From a virus: a stretch of 23,979 nucleotides of DNA. The position numbers were made by a program, and so were the translations under genes. The notes under the pieces were generated by a model. The model was given only the letters and a program-made list of their open reading frames with translations, was not told where the DNA came from and ran no database searches. The stretch spans positions 1 to 23,979 of IMG/VR virus record IMGVR_UViG_3300037189_019798; one strand, written 5' to 3'. Positions 1 to 7,637 of this stretch are shown piece by piece; the stretch's first letter is position 1; every line of letters starts with the position of its first letter.

Positions 1-1140
1 GATGGTCCCCGTCCAGCTGGTGACATTCGCGGGCTCGTTCGTGCCGGCGAGGATGACCGCCCGCAGCCTCGAGCTGGCCGTCTGGAAGTCCGGGTAGCGG
101 ATGAGCAGCTGGGTCAGCGTGTTCAGCGCGACCGCTGTTGGGTAGGGCGCGAACCATTGCAGCATGCCGGCTGTGGGTGCTGCAGCGCCGACCGCGGCGA
201 CGGCGACGCCATCGGTACCCATGGCGCCGAAAGCCTCGCACCAGACCGGGAAGTCAATCTGCCCCTCGTTCGCGAGCAGCGAGCGCGTGTGCGCATGGAA
301 GCGCGACTGCGATGGGTCCGTCGGGTCGGCGACGCCGCCGGTCTGGTCCTCGTGCGTGTAGGCGAAGTTTCCGCCGGCGGGCCAGCCGCTGCCGAACTCG
401 AGCAGCCCGTTGATGTTGCGGTCGAGGTGCGCGGTGATGAAGCCATCGAACGCGGCGCCGCTCGAGAACCAGTTACTGTCCATCGTCGTGTGCGACACGG
501 CCTCGGATGCGCCGGGAATCGTCACGCCGACCGACGTCGAGCCCGACGGCGCGCGCGACACCGACGACGGCCGGCGCGCGCGGTCGAAGTACCCATGCCA
601 CGACAGCAGCAAGAGGTCCGTGAGAGACGAGCCCTGCGTGTTCGCCTCGACGAATATCAGGTTCTCGCCCTCGGTCATGCCCGTCAGGCGAACCGATGCG
701 ATGCCGTCCTCGACGTCCATGACGGCCGTTTGCCGCGTCGTCCCCGTCGTCGACGTCACGCGCACCGTCGGGCGCAGCGGCGCGAGGTTGCCGCCCTCGG
801 TGACGAGGCGCACGTTGAGCGTCGATTCGCCCCGCGGCAGGTAGAACGGATGCGCGATGAGGAAGACGGGCGCCGGGATGCCGCCCTTGCTGGTGCCGCT
901 CCCGACGTAGTTGATGCTGCGCCCGATGTACTGGTTCCACAGGGGGACGCCGAGGACGGAGCCGCGCCCCGGGCCGGTGTGGTTCACGGGCAGCGGTTCG
1001 GCGTTCTCGCCGGTGAGCTTGTCGTAGACGAGCGCGACGTCGCCGACCGCGTTCTGCAGCGTGCGCCCCAGCGTCAGCGCGTCAACGTCGACCTCGAACG
1101 GCGTTGCGCCCTGAAATGTGCTGCTCTTGACGCGCGCCAT
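1..1140 (-). CDS. Partial phage structural protein, tail-distal region (C-terminus beyond window)
   Basis: The frame is open from ATG at 1140 to base 1 without a stop, so at least 380 residues are encoded and the C-terminus lies outside the window. A GAGGAG Shine-Dalgarno sequence sits about 6 bases before the ATG, 9 bases after the stop of the preceding gene. The protein begins MARVKSSTFQ. It is rich in Thr, Gly, Val and Asn, with a beta-rich appearance around residues 50-200. The only Cys seen is near residue 309, in a WCEAFGAMG stretch. I see no signal peptide, membrane segment or enzyme motif. As the last visible gene of the tail operon, after fibre-like genes, it is probably another distal tail, fibre or host-contact protein, but this rests on position only. 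A large plus-strand open frame here is its shadow. Confidence 0.8.
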   Translation of the reverse strand, partial: MARVKSSTFQGATPFEVDVDALTLGRTLQNAVGDVALVYDKLTGENAEPLPVNHTGPGRGSVLGVPLWNQYIGRSINYVGSGTSKGGIPAPVFLIAHPFYLPRGESTLNVRLVTEGGNLAPLRPTVRVTSTTGTTRQTAVMDVEDGIASVRLTGMTEGENLIFVEANTQGSSLTDLLLLSWHGYFDRARRPSSVSRAPSGSTSVGVTIPGASEAVSHTTMDSNWFSSGAAFDGFITAHLDRNINGLLEFGSGWPAGGNFAYTHEDQTGGVADPTDPSQSRFHAHTRSLLANEGQIDFPVWCEAFGAMGTDGVAVAAVGAAAPTAGMLQWFAPYPTAVALNTLTQLLIRYPDFQTASSRLRAVILAGTNEPANVTSWTGTI

Positions 1141-1149
1141 CGTCGCTCC

Positions 1150-1803
1150 TCAGTACGCAGCCATCTCCATCCAAGTCACGTCGATGCTCGCCGTCCACGT
1201 CCCCGTCGCCGGCACGGTAGCGCGCACGACGATGCCTTCGTTGGCGGCGAGGATGATGGGTTGGCCGTCATTCTCGTTGATTTCGTAGAGGTGCGCGGCC
1301 GGCCAGAGCGGGACGCCTGCGACCGCCGTCACCGACGACACAATCGAACCGAGCGGCTGCGCATCGAGCGTCTTGGTGCCGACTGTCAATGCCGCCGTCG
1401 ACGCGACACGCATGTCGTTCACCAGCGACGTCCCCATCGAAGAACGCAGCTTGTTGTTGTTCGTCGTCAGCGTGATGGCGGTGCCGCCCGTGCCCGGTGC
1501 GGTGAATGAGCGCGCCGCGAGGACCTCCATGACGGTGACGCCAGCCGCGAACGCAGCGATGCTGCCGCCGCCAGAGCAATGCACCGACGTGATGACGCAG
1601 AGGCGCGTGACATCAGTCCATCGCAGCTGGAAAATCTCGCTGTTGGCGGCGAGGCCGGCGGCCATAACACCGGTACGAGCAGAGACGGCGTAGCTACCGA
1701 GGGCGCCGTAGTCCATCGGCCGCTTCGTCGTCCGCAGCGCGCGAAAGCTTGTCCCGTCGACCTCGCCGATGGTGCCGCCGTTGCCCTGAATCTGAATCGC
1801 CAT
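1150..1803 (-). CDS. Phage structural protein, probable tail/fibre accessory (217 aa)
   Basis: The 217-residue protein starts MAIQIQGNGG and ends in MEMAAY. It is almost entirely short hydrophobic/Thr/Gly strands, so an all-beta fold is likely. A segment around residues 28-60 (PMDYGALGSYAVSARTG, then a LRW motif) resembles uncharacterised virion proteins often found next to phage tail fibres. That is a family-level impression, not a domain call. The start at 1803 lies 3 bases after the stop of the preceding small gene, with only a weak GGGTG as ribosome site, so translation is probably coupled. The following gene begins 9 bases downstream. Residues 20-30 (SFRALRTTKRP) are the basic patch. I cannot assign an enzymatic role; it is most likely a virion component at the tail end. 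Confidence 0.72.
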   Translation of the reverse strand: MAIQIQGNGGTIGEVDGTSFRALRTTKRPMDYGALGSYAVSARTGVMAAGLAANSEIFQLRWTDVTRLCVITSVHCSGGGSIAAFAAGVTVMEVLAARSFTAPGTGGTAITLTTNNNKLRSSMGTSLVNDMRVASTAALTVGTKTLDAQPLGSIVSSVTAVAGVPLWPAAHLYEINENDGQPIILAANEGIVVRATVPATGTWTASIDVTWMEMAAY

Positions 1804-1806
1804 GCG

Positions 1807-2016
1807 TCACCCACCCTGCAGATGCTGGAGAACCTTCGCCACCGCGCGCTCGACGATAGCGTCGAACACCGGGCCAGAGAAGTAGCTCGGCGGGAGGTCG
1901 TGAACCTCCCATGCGTCGCCGTTCGGGCGGCACTCAGCGAGCGGCCACTCAGCGGCGATGCTCGCGAGGTATGCGTGCGCCTCATCCTGCGACGACGTCG
2001 AGAAAAGGACTGCCAT
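1807..2016 (-). CDS. Small hypothetical protein in tail operon (69 aa)
   Basis: I chose ATG at 2016 (MAVLFSTSS), which is preceded by GGAG at 6 bases spacing and lies 2 bases after the TGA of the fibre-like gene (TGACAATG). In-frame ATGs at 2034 and 2046 would give 75 or 79 residues but would overlap the upstream gene and lack a comparable ribosome site. The product is small and acidic, with a predicted mixed alpha/beta composition: a helix near residues 10-22, a short beta stretch around WEVHDLPP, and a C-terminal helix (FDAIVERAVAKVLQHL). There are no Cys pairs, signal peptide or membrane segment. I do not recognise a family. Placed between two tail-distal structural genes, it may be a fibre chaperone or a minor virion protein; this is a guess from position. 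Confidence 0.62.
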   Translation of the reverse strand: MAVLFSTSSQDEAHAYLASIAAEWPLAECRPNGDAWEVHDLPPSYFSGPVFDAIVERAVAKVLQHLQGG

Positions 2017-2018
2017 TG

Positions 2019-2906
2019 TCAGCTCCACGACCATGCGATGGTCCATTGCCCGTAGATGCGCGTGCCCTTACCGCCGCTGTCGGCGGTAAGCCCGTCCTGC
2101 GGCCCTCCCCCACCCGGACGCGCAGCAATCTGGGAGAGGTTGTCCTTCGCGACGGCGTTCTCGGCGGGCTCGTTGATGGTGGCGGCGTTGAACGCGCTGA
2201 TGGTGAACCCGGTGCCGGCGACGATGGTGTGCGCATGCACCTTGATGGTCTCCAGCATGTGCTCGTCGGCGGAATGGTCCGCCGTCGCCACCGGGCGAAT
2301 CCATGCCTGCACGACGCTGCCGGCGACAATGCCGGCTTGTCCGGTCACCGCGACGCTCGCATCGGATGAGCCCGGGAACGCGCCAAAGTTGATGGTCGCG
2401 GTTCCCACGTTGGCGCCGCCGCCGCCGCCTGGTGGAGCAGCGAATGTCCCGTCAGCCCGCAGGAAGTTGGTCGTGCCGCCACCGCTGGCCGGGACGAGGC
2501 CCTTCAGCGCGCTCGTAAACGTGTCCAGAAGCGCGGTCGCCTGCGTACCCGTCAGGTCTTCAGGGCTGCCGCTGCCGGCCGTTGTGCGGCCTTTCAGCGT
2601 CGCCGTGGAGACGTTGGCGAGCTTTGCGTTCGTCACCGCTGCGGCGTCGATGGTCCACACTGTGCCGCTGCTGCTGACGGTGATGTCGCCTTTGTCGCCG
2701 TCGGCGATGCCGCCGGTCGCTGCGATGGTGACATTGCCACCCGCACCGCCGTCGGTGATGGTGATGCCGCCACCCGCCGTTAGCACGCGCTCGTTCGTCA
2801 GCGTGGCGTCCAGCGCGAGGACGACGTAGCTCGCGTTCGTCGGCGCGCCGCCGCCGCCCCCGCCGAGCGTCTGCAGGAAATGGTAGTTGTCGCGCCCGGA
2901 CGTCAT
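2019..2906 (-). CDS. Tail fibre/collar-like protein (295 aa)
   Basis: The protein has hallmarks of phage tail fibre repeats: an N-terminal attachment-like stretch (MTSGRDNYHFLQTLG), a poly-Gly hinge (residues 15-20), a GGGITITDGG region, then AVTNAKLAN and the fibre motif NFLRADGTFAAP around residue 145. A second Gly linker (about 158-163) leads to a distinct C-terminal domain (residues 165-295) ending IYGQWTIAWSWS. The LRADGT-F/W-AAP motif is widespread in trimeric fibre and collar proteins of tailed phages. The ATG at 2906 overlaps the stop of the upstream tail-tip gene (ATGA), so the two are translationally coupled. It probably sits at the tail tip and contributes to host binding, with the C-terminal domain as the variable receptor-contact part; that role is inferred. 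Confidence 0.8.
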   Translation of the reverse strand: MTSGRDNYHFLQTLGGGGGGAPTNASYVVLALDATLTNERVLTAGGGITITDGGAGGNVTIAATGGIADGDKGDITVSSSGTVWTIDAAAVTNAKLANVSTATLKGRTTAGSGSPEDLTGTQATALLDTFTSALKGLVPASGGGTTNFLRADGTFAAPPGGGGGANVGTATINFGAFPGSSDASVAVTGQAGIVAGSVVQAWIRPVATADHSADEHMLETIKVHAHTIVAGTGFTISAFNAATINEPAENAVAKDNLSQIAARPGGGGPQDGLTADSGGKGTRIYGQWTIAWSWS

Positions 2907-5158
2907 CGGTACCTCGTCATCGGCGTCGTCGTCGATTCCTGCTGGTAGGCGAACTCATCGGGCAGGTAGCCGTTCGCGCTTGCGACGGCCGGGAACACGG
3001 GGGCGATTCGGATGTAGTCGAGCCCGGGGTTCGGCACCGCAAGCGGCGCGGTGAGCGTGACGCTGGTCGCCGTTACGCTGGCAATCGTCGCCGTCGCCGG
3101 CGCGCCGAGTGCGACGGCGTAGCAGAGCTCGATGGTCCAGCCTGCCGCGAACATATTCCCAGGCGAAGCCGAGGAAACCTCGGGGCCCGAGGTCCTCAGG
3201 TTCAGCGTGTTGCCGACGACCGAGCTGACGACCGCCGCAGGCGCGACGTGTGCGAGCGTCTCGATGACCTGCAGCCGCAGCCGCACCGTCCCGCGGTCAT
3301 AGTCGGGCCGCCGGGCAACGATGCGCGCGCGCCGCCCGTTGAGGTCGCCGCCCTCGTAGTCGGGCAGCCCGGAAAATCCGATGGTGACGACCGCGCCGAG
3401 CTCGAGCAGGAGGCACGTCGCGGGCGCCACCAGGTCGACGTAGAGTCGGCCGCGGCCGTCCTCGAGCATCGCCCGCCGGACGAGCATCTCAACGTCGGTT
3501 CGGCTGCTGGTCGGGCGCTGGATGCCAGCCGTCCCCAGCGACAGCCCGCGGCTCTCCAGCTGGAGCGCGTCCTGGCGTTCCGGGTACCGAGCCGCCATGT
3601 TCTCGTCGACGATGGTCAGCGTGTCGAGGAACTCGCCCGACCATGGAGCGTACCCGAGCTCGATGGTCGCCCGCGGGTAGATAGCGTCCTCGAGCACCTC
3701 GACCGTCGGCTCCCCGATGACGTCGCTCGTCGTCAGCGTGCGCGTCGGCGTGACGCGCTGCTCGGACAGCGACTGCACGGTGAGCTTTCCCAGCCGGTCG
3801 ACGTACCAGAAAGATTGCGTCGCGAGGCACCAGTCAGCGAGGAACTCGTCGACGCCGATGGCCTCGTCGATGACGTAGCACCAGCCCTGCAGCACGTTTG
3901 CGCCGATGCTGATGAAGGCGCTGCTGTCGACCTCGAGGATGGAGATACCGGCGCCGAACCTCATCTCCTCGCCGGCGAGCGTCGTCGAGTCCCGGTTCGC
4001 GCCGGGGAGCACGTCGTATGCGCCGTTCGCTGCGTCGCCAAGGATGCTGGTCAACGCGAACAGCGCGAGGTTGCCGGCGTTGCCGCCCTGCAGGATGGCC
4101 CAGTGCTCGACGCTGCGCGGGTAGAGCCGGCCGGCGCGCGCGCCTGCTGCGGCATCCACCGGCGAGCCGGGCGACAAAAGACCGCTCGGCGCGGTGTAGA
4201 CGATGGAGCCGGCAGGGAACGTCGTCCGGTCGCTGCCCTTGAACCGCAACAGCTCGCCGCTGTCGTCCTCGTAGGTGATGGCCACCTCGGTCGGGTAGTA
4301 GCCCGTCGTCGTCGTCGGGAACAGCGACAGCACGCCGCGCGCGCGCCACTCGAGGCGGGTGTTGACGGCGTCGAACGTCGGCTGCGACGGCACGGCGTCC
4401 GCCTGCCGCAGGTTCACGCCGAGCTTTCGCGCAGCGACCTCGTCCGAAAGGTGGCTGCAGCGAATCTCCCAGCGGTCGTTGCCGACGTAGACCGGGGCTT
4501 CCTCGATGCGGAACGTGTCCAGCGTCGTCTCGCCGGCACCGTAAACGAACGTGAATCCGGGATGGTCGTCGATGAGCATCCCATGCAGCCGAACGCGCCG
4601 GCCGACCCATCGCGGAGGCGCCAAGTAGACCGGAGCGCCCCGGGTGACGTCGCCGTAGTGAATCTGCGCCGGGCTGCCGAACGATGCGCGCCCGCAGCCC
4701 GTTAGCGTCGTGCCGACGATGCTGGCGTAGAACACCGTTTCGCCGCCGATGTAGACGTAGCCCGACGCCGGCAGGCCGGCGACGCTGTTCACCGTGATGC
4801 TTGTCGTGATTGCCGTCGCGGTGCTGGTGACGAACGTGAGCGGCCGGCTGCGGCTCGCGAACAGGTCGCCAAGGGTGCCGTCATCGATGACGACGACGCG
4901 CAACGAGCCACCCAGCATGCGGCGGCGGTCGACGTCGATGCTGGATTCGCCCTGTTCGACGGTCTGCAGCACCGGCTTGCGCGCGCGCGATGCCAGCCAT
5001 GTCGGCATGCCGGCCGTCGACGCTTCCATGTCGGGCCAGTCGTGGAACGCCGTACCGATGCCGTCGATCTCGACAGCGAACCGCAGATTCCGCGCGCTGG
5101 CAATGGCGAGGTCGGTCGCGAACGTCACGACGTCGAGCCTAGCATCCGCAGCCGCCAT
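2903..5158 (-). CDS. Large tail-tip/hub-like structural protein (751 aa, or 741 aa from GTG)
   Basis: This is the largest protein in the window. It follows the tape measure and one other tail gene, where siphophages encode tail-tip (hub) proteins. The sequence has many short beta strands: an N-terminal domain to about residue 110, a SITVNSVAGLP and YVYIGGETVFY region near 120-140, a Trp/Tyr-rich middle (WCYVIDEAIGVDEFLADWC), and a C-terminal Val/Thr-rich beta domain (about 640-720). I see no peptidase motif. The start is uncertain. ATG at 5158 overlaps the upstream gene by 34 bases and has no Shine-Dalgarno site. A GTG at 5128 makes the GTGA overlap typical of this operon and may be the true start, giving 741 residues. 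The hub assignment is inferred from size and gene order. A 485-codon plus-strand open frame inside it (3248-4705) is antisense shadow. Confidence 0.75.
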   Translation of the reverse strand: MAAADARLDVVTFATDLAIASARNLRFAVEIDGIGTAFHDWPDMEASTAGMPTWLASRARKPVLQTVEQGESSIDVDRRRMLGGSLRVVVIDDGTLGDLFASRSRPLTFVTSTATAITTSITVNSVAGLPASGYVYIGGETVFYASIVGTTLTGCGRASFGSPAQIHYGDVTRGAPVYLAPPRWVGRRVRLHGMLIDDHPGFTFVYGAGETTLDTFRIEEAPVYVGNDRWEIRCSHLSDEVAARKLGVNLRQADAVPSQPTFDAVNTRLEWRARGVLSLFPTTTTGYYPTEVAITYEDDSGELLRFKGSDRTTFPAGSIVYTAPSGLLSPGSPVDAAAGARAGRLYPRSVEHWAILQGGNAGNLALFALTSILGDAANGAYDVLPGANRDSTTLAGEEMRFGAGISILEVDSSAFISIGANVLQGWCYVIDEAIGVDEFLADWCLATQSFWYVDRLGKLTVQSLSEQRVTPTRTLTTSDVIGEPTVEVLEDAIYPRATIELGYAPWSGEFLDTLTIVDENMAARYPERQDALQLESRGLSLGTAGIQRPTSSRTDVEMLVRRAMLEDGRGRLYVDLVAPATCLLLELGAVVTIGFSGLPDYEGGDLNGRRARIVARRPDYDRGTVRLRLQVIETLAHVAPAAVVSSVVGNTLNLRTSGPEVSSASPGNMFAAGWTIELCYAVALGAPATATIASVTATSVTLTAPLAVPNPGLDYIRIAPVFPAVASANGYLPDEFAYQQESTTTPMTRYR

Positions 5159-5997
5159 GAGTAGAGCGGTACGCCGGGCCCGTAGCGCTCAGGCCTGAAC
5201 CCGCCCTCGACGCTGTCTCCGTCAAGGTGCCAGCCCGTCCCCTGCGTCGGCGGCGCCTGCCGCGTCCCGCCGCTGGTCGTGGTCAGCGCGGCGAGCGTAG
5301 TCCCGGTCGCCGTCGCGAGGTGCAGCTCGAACCGCCGCCCGCTCGCGAGCTTGCCCCAGCAGCTCGAGAACGCCCGGCCTCGGTCAAGCACGCTGCTGAT
5401 GAGGGGCACGTAGCGCTCATGGGTGCGCTCGGCGGTCTGGAAACGCAGACCCATGCGGCCGACATCGTAGGGCCCACCACGCAGCCCGCCGACGACGAAC
5501 CCGGAGCGCGCGCGCTCGACGAACGCATCGGCCTCACTCTCGGGCTCGAACTCCTCGATGACGTCGTTTCCGACCCATTGCGCGGTCGGGCTGATGTCGC
5601 CGACGCAGCTGGTCCCCGTCGTCGTCGCAACGGTGCGATAGCCCCATAGCGCCGGGTCGACAGTCGTTGAGCCGCTGGCCCAGTCGATGCTGAAATTGTT
5701 GGTCCCGGTCGCCCGCGTGATGGTGATGCTCGACGGCAGCGCGGCGCCGTCGATGCTGCGGGTGATGGCGGCGGTATAGGTGTTCGCGCCGGTGTGCGAC
5801 TGCACCGTCTGCCGCAGCACCTCGACGAGGTCATCGGTCGCAGCGTTGCCGCGGAGGTGAAAGACCTTGTCGGTCGCGAGCGCGACGCCCGTTGCCGGGT
5901 CGACGACGGGAAGCGTCAGCGCCACCGCGTTTTCGATGACGCGGATGGATTGCCCAGCGCGCAGCAGGATGCCGGGGAGCAACACCGGGTAGGTCAT
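5125..5997 (-). CDS. Minor tail protein, tail-tip region (290 aa)
   Basis: The gene starts with ATG at 5997 in a TGATG overlap with the tape measure stop, so it is coupled to it. The product begins MTYPVLLPGILLRAG and is beta-rich. A segment around residues 85-125 (IDGAALPSSITITRATG, then FSIDWASGSTT) looks like one beta-sandwich domain. An acidic patch follows (VIEEFEPESEADAFVERAR, about 145-165). The C-terminal third contains GRRFELHLATATGTTLAALTT and ends YSWRLRMLGSTS. Lambda-like phages place distal tail (Dit/gpM/gpL-like) proteins directly after the tape measure, and this protein fits that slot by size and composition. I see no Cys cluster like that of iron-sulfur gpL. Function is inferred from order; being a virion tail protein is likely. 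Confidence 0.72.
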   Translation of the reverse strand: MTYPVLLPGILLRAGQSIRVIENAVALTLPVVDPATGVALATDKVFHLRGNAATDDLVEVLRQTVQSHTGANTYTAAITRSIDGAALPSSITITRATGTNNFSIDWASGSTTVDPALWGYRTVATTTGTSCVGDISPTAQWVGNDVIEEFEPESEADAFVERARSGFVVGGLRGGPYDVGRMGLRFQTAERTHERYVPLISSVLDRGRAFSSCWGKLASGRRFELHLATATGTTLAALTTTSGGTRQAPPTQGTGWHLDGDSVEGGFRPERYGPGVPLYSWRLRMLGSTS

Positions 5998-7637
5998 CAG
6001 TAGCCTCGCTTCCGGGCGCGTTGCTCGCCCTTCTTCAGCGCGCGCGCGCCGTCGTCAGCAGTCGGGCCCGAGAGTCCGCCGTAGACGATGGTGAGCTGCG
6101 TCCCGCCGCCTTCGCCTGGCATGGTGCGGGCCGGGCGAGCTCGGGCACCGGGATCCGTCGCCGTCCCCGATGCCGCTGCAGCGCCAGCGCCGCCGGACTG
6201 CCCCAGCAGCGACGACACGGCGAGCGGGCCGCCTGCTTGGATGGCAGCGCCCGCGGCGACGAGCCCTGCGCCGCCGGCAATCTGCCCGGCGCCGATAGGG
6301 TTTCCGAGGCCGAGGCTGGTGACGCCCGCGGCGATGAGCTTTCCGCCCTCGAGCATGACGAACCCGCCGGCCTGCTGGCTGGCCGCTTTCAGCAGGTTCG
6401 CGAGCGCGGCCTCCTGCCCCGCCGCGGATTCGGCAATGAACGTCCCGAGGGAGGCCGCCGCCGAGGTCGCGAGGTTGGCGAGCTCGTTGCCCGTCACGGC
6501 CAGGGCTTCCGTCACCTCGTTGCTCGCGAGCTTCCACGCCAGCGACCAATCTTGCGCAGCCAGCGCCGAGCGTTCAGCCGCCTTCCGCAGCTCGTTCAGC
6601 TCATCGTCCGGGCGAGCAGCGACGCCGCGGGCCGGCGCACCGGAAAGCCCGCCCGTGCGCATGCCGCCGGTCAGGGATATTGACCGCAGGTCTTCTTCGA
6701 TTGCCTCGCGTTCCTTCTCGACGTCGGCGCCGAAGTCCTTCAGCAGTTTCAGTCGGTCGGCGTATTCCTTCGCGAGCATGCCCTGCACGTCGCCGGTCGC
6801 GACGCCGCCGCCACCGCCACCGCCACGCGCCGACGCCTTTTTCGACTGTTGCTCAACGGCCATCCATGCGTCGGCAATCTGCCAGACGCTGTCCTCGATT
6901 GACGCCACCTGCGAACGGTAGACGGCGGCGTCCTCGCGGACCTTCTGCTGAACAGCGAGCGCGGTGTCGAGCTGCTCCTGCGCGGCGCCCATTGCCGCGA
7001 CGTCGCCTTTTCCTCGGGCGGATGCCAGCGCGCTCTCGGCTCGATTGACCGATGCCTGCCGCAGGCGCTCGCTCTTCTCGATGTTGGCGATCATCGTCTC
7101 GAGCTGCGTCTTCTGCGTCGCAGCCCGCGCCAGCGCTACCTCGTATTCGGTCTTCCCGGCGTTGCGAACCTCTTCAGAGAAGCGCTTCGCCTCATCGGCG
7201 AGGCTGGCGACACTTTGCCGGGCCCGCTCCTGTTCGGGCGTCGTCCGCTGAAGCATGCCGCGCCATACGTTCTCGGCTTCCGTCGCCTCCTTCTGGACGG
7301 CCAGATACTTGTCGAACGCCAGCGTCGTCGCGACAATGCCGAGGCCCAGCGGGCCGCCAGCGCCGAACGCAGCGGCGAGCTGCCCGAGGCCCGCGACCAC
7401 CTTCCCCGCTTCGCCGCCGGCCTGTCCGAGGGCACCAGCGACGCTAGATATCGCGGCGGCCGTTGGCGCGAGTTTCTGCTGCAGCGCCTGCGCGCCTTTC
7501 TGCAGGCCCTCGAGCGAGCCGATGACCTTGGCGGCGCCGCCGCCCATTTTCTCCGCAGCGAGACGGGTTTCCTCGAGCGCCCGCTGCGCGGGACGCCCGT
7601 CGACGGTCAGCCGCAGCTCGATGTCTTCAACGGCCAC
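5997..7637 (-). CDS. Tail tape measure protein (546 aa)
   Basis: The protein sets tail length and helps DNA entry in siphophages. It begins VAVEDIELRLTVDG and continues into Ala/Gly/Lys/Gln-rich helix. It then shows long charged, coiled-coil-prone helices (about 105-240 and 290-330) and a C-terminal Gly/Ala-rich hydrophobic stretch (about 395-500) of the kind found in tape measures. It lies directly after the frameshifted chaperone pair, the standard lambda-like order. The start is GTG at 7637, chosen because a perfect AGGAGG lies 6 bases upstream; it overlaps the stop of the chaperone extension by 11 bases. At 546 residues it is short: at about 1.5 angstrom per residue the tail would be roughly 80 nm. 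No lysozyme or peptidase domain is visible. Confidence 0.87.
   Translation of the reverse strand: MAVEDIELRLTVDGRPAQRALEETRLAAEKMGGGAAKVIGSLEGLQKGAQALQQKLAPTAAAISSVAGALGQAGGEAGKVVAGLGQLAAAFGAGGPLGLGIVATTLAFDKYLAVQKEATEAENVWRGMLQRTTPEQERARQSVASLADEAKRFSEEVRNAGKTEYEVALARAATQKTQLETMIANIEKSERLRQASVNRAESALASARGKGDVAAMGAAQEQLDTALAVQQKVREDAAVYRSQVASIEDSVWQIADAWMAVEQQSKKASARGGGGGGGVATGDVQGMLAKEYADRLKLLKDFGADVEKEREAIEEDLRSISLTGGMRTGGLSGAPARGVAARPDDELNELRKAAERSALAAQDWSLAWKLASNEVTEALAVTGNELANLATSAAASLGTFIAESAAGQEAALANLLKAASQQAGGFVMLEGGKLIAAGVTSLGLGNPIGAGQIAGGAGLVAAGAAIQAGGPLAVSSLLGQSGGAGAAAASGTATDPGARARPARTMPGEGGGTQLTIVYGGLSGPTADDGARALKKGEQRARKRGY

Noticed and set aside
157-1509. 450-codon plus-strand open frame
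   Set aside because: Arg/His/Asp-rich translation with no motifs, antisense to the partial tail gene (1-1140) and the 217-aa gene, both of which have protein-like composition and proper junctions.
3163-3196. Inverted-repeat-like GAGGAAACCTCGGGGCCCGAGG area in the tail-tip gene
   Set aside because: It lies inside a well-supported coding frame, without a T run or a gene end nearby; most likely incidental.
3248-4705. 485-codon plus-strand open frame
   Set aside because: Low-complexity Arg/Val/Asp shadow opposite the tail-tip gene; no ribosome site and no domain.
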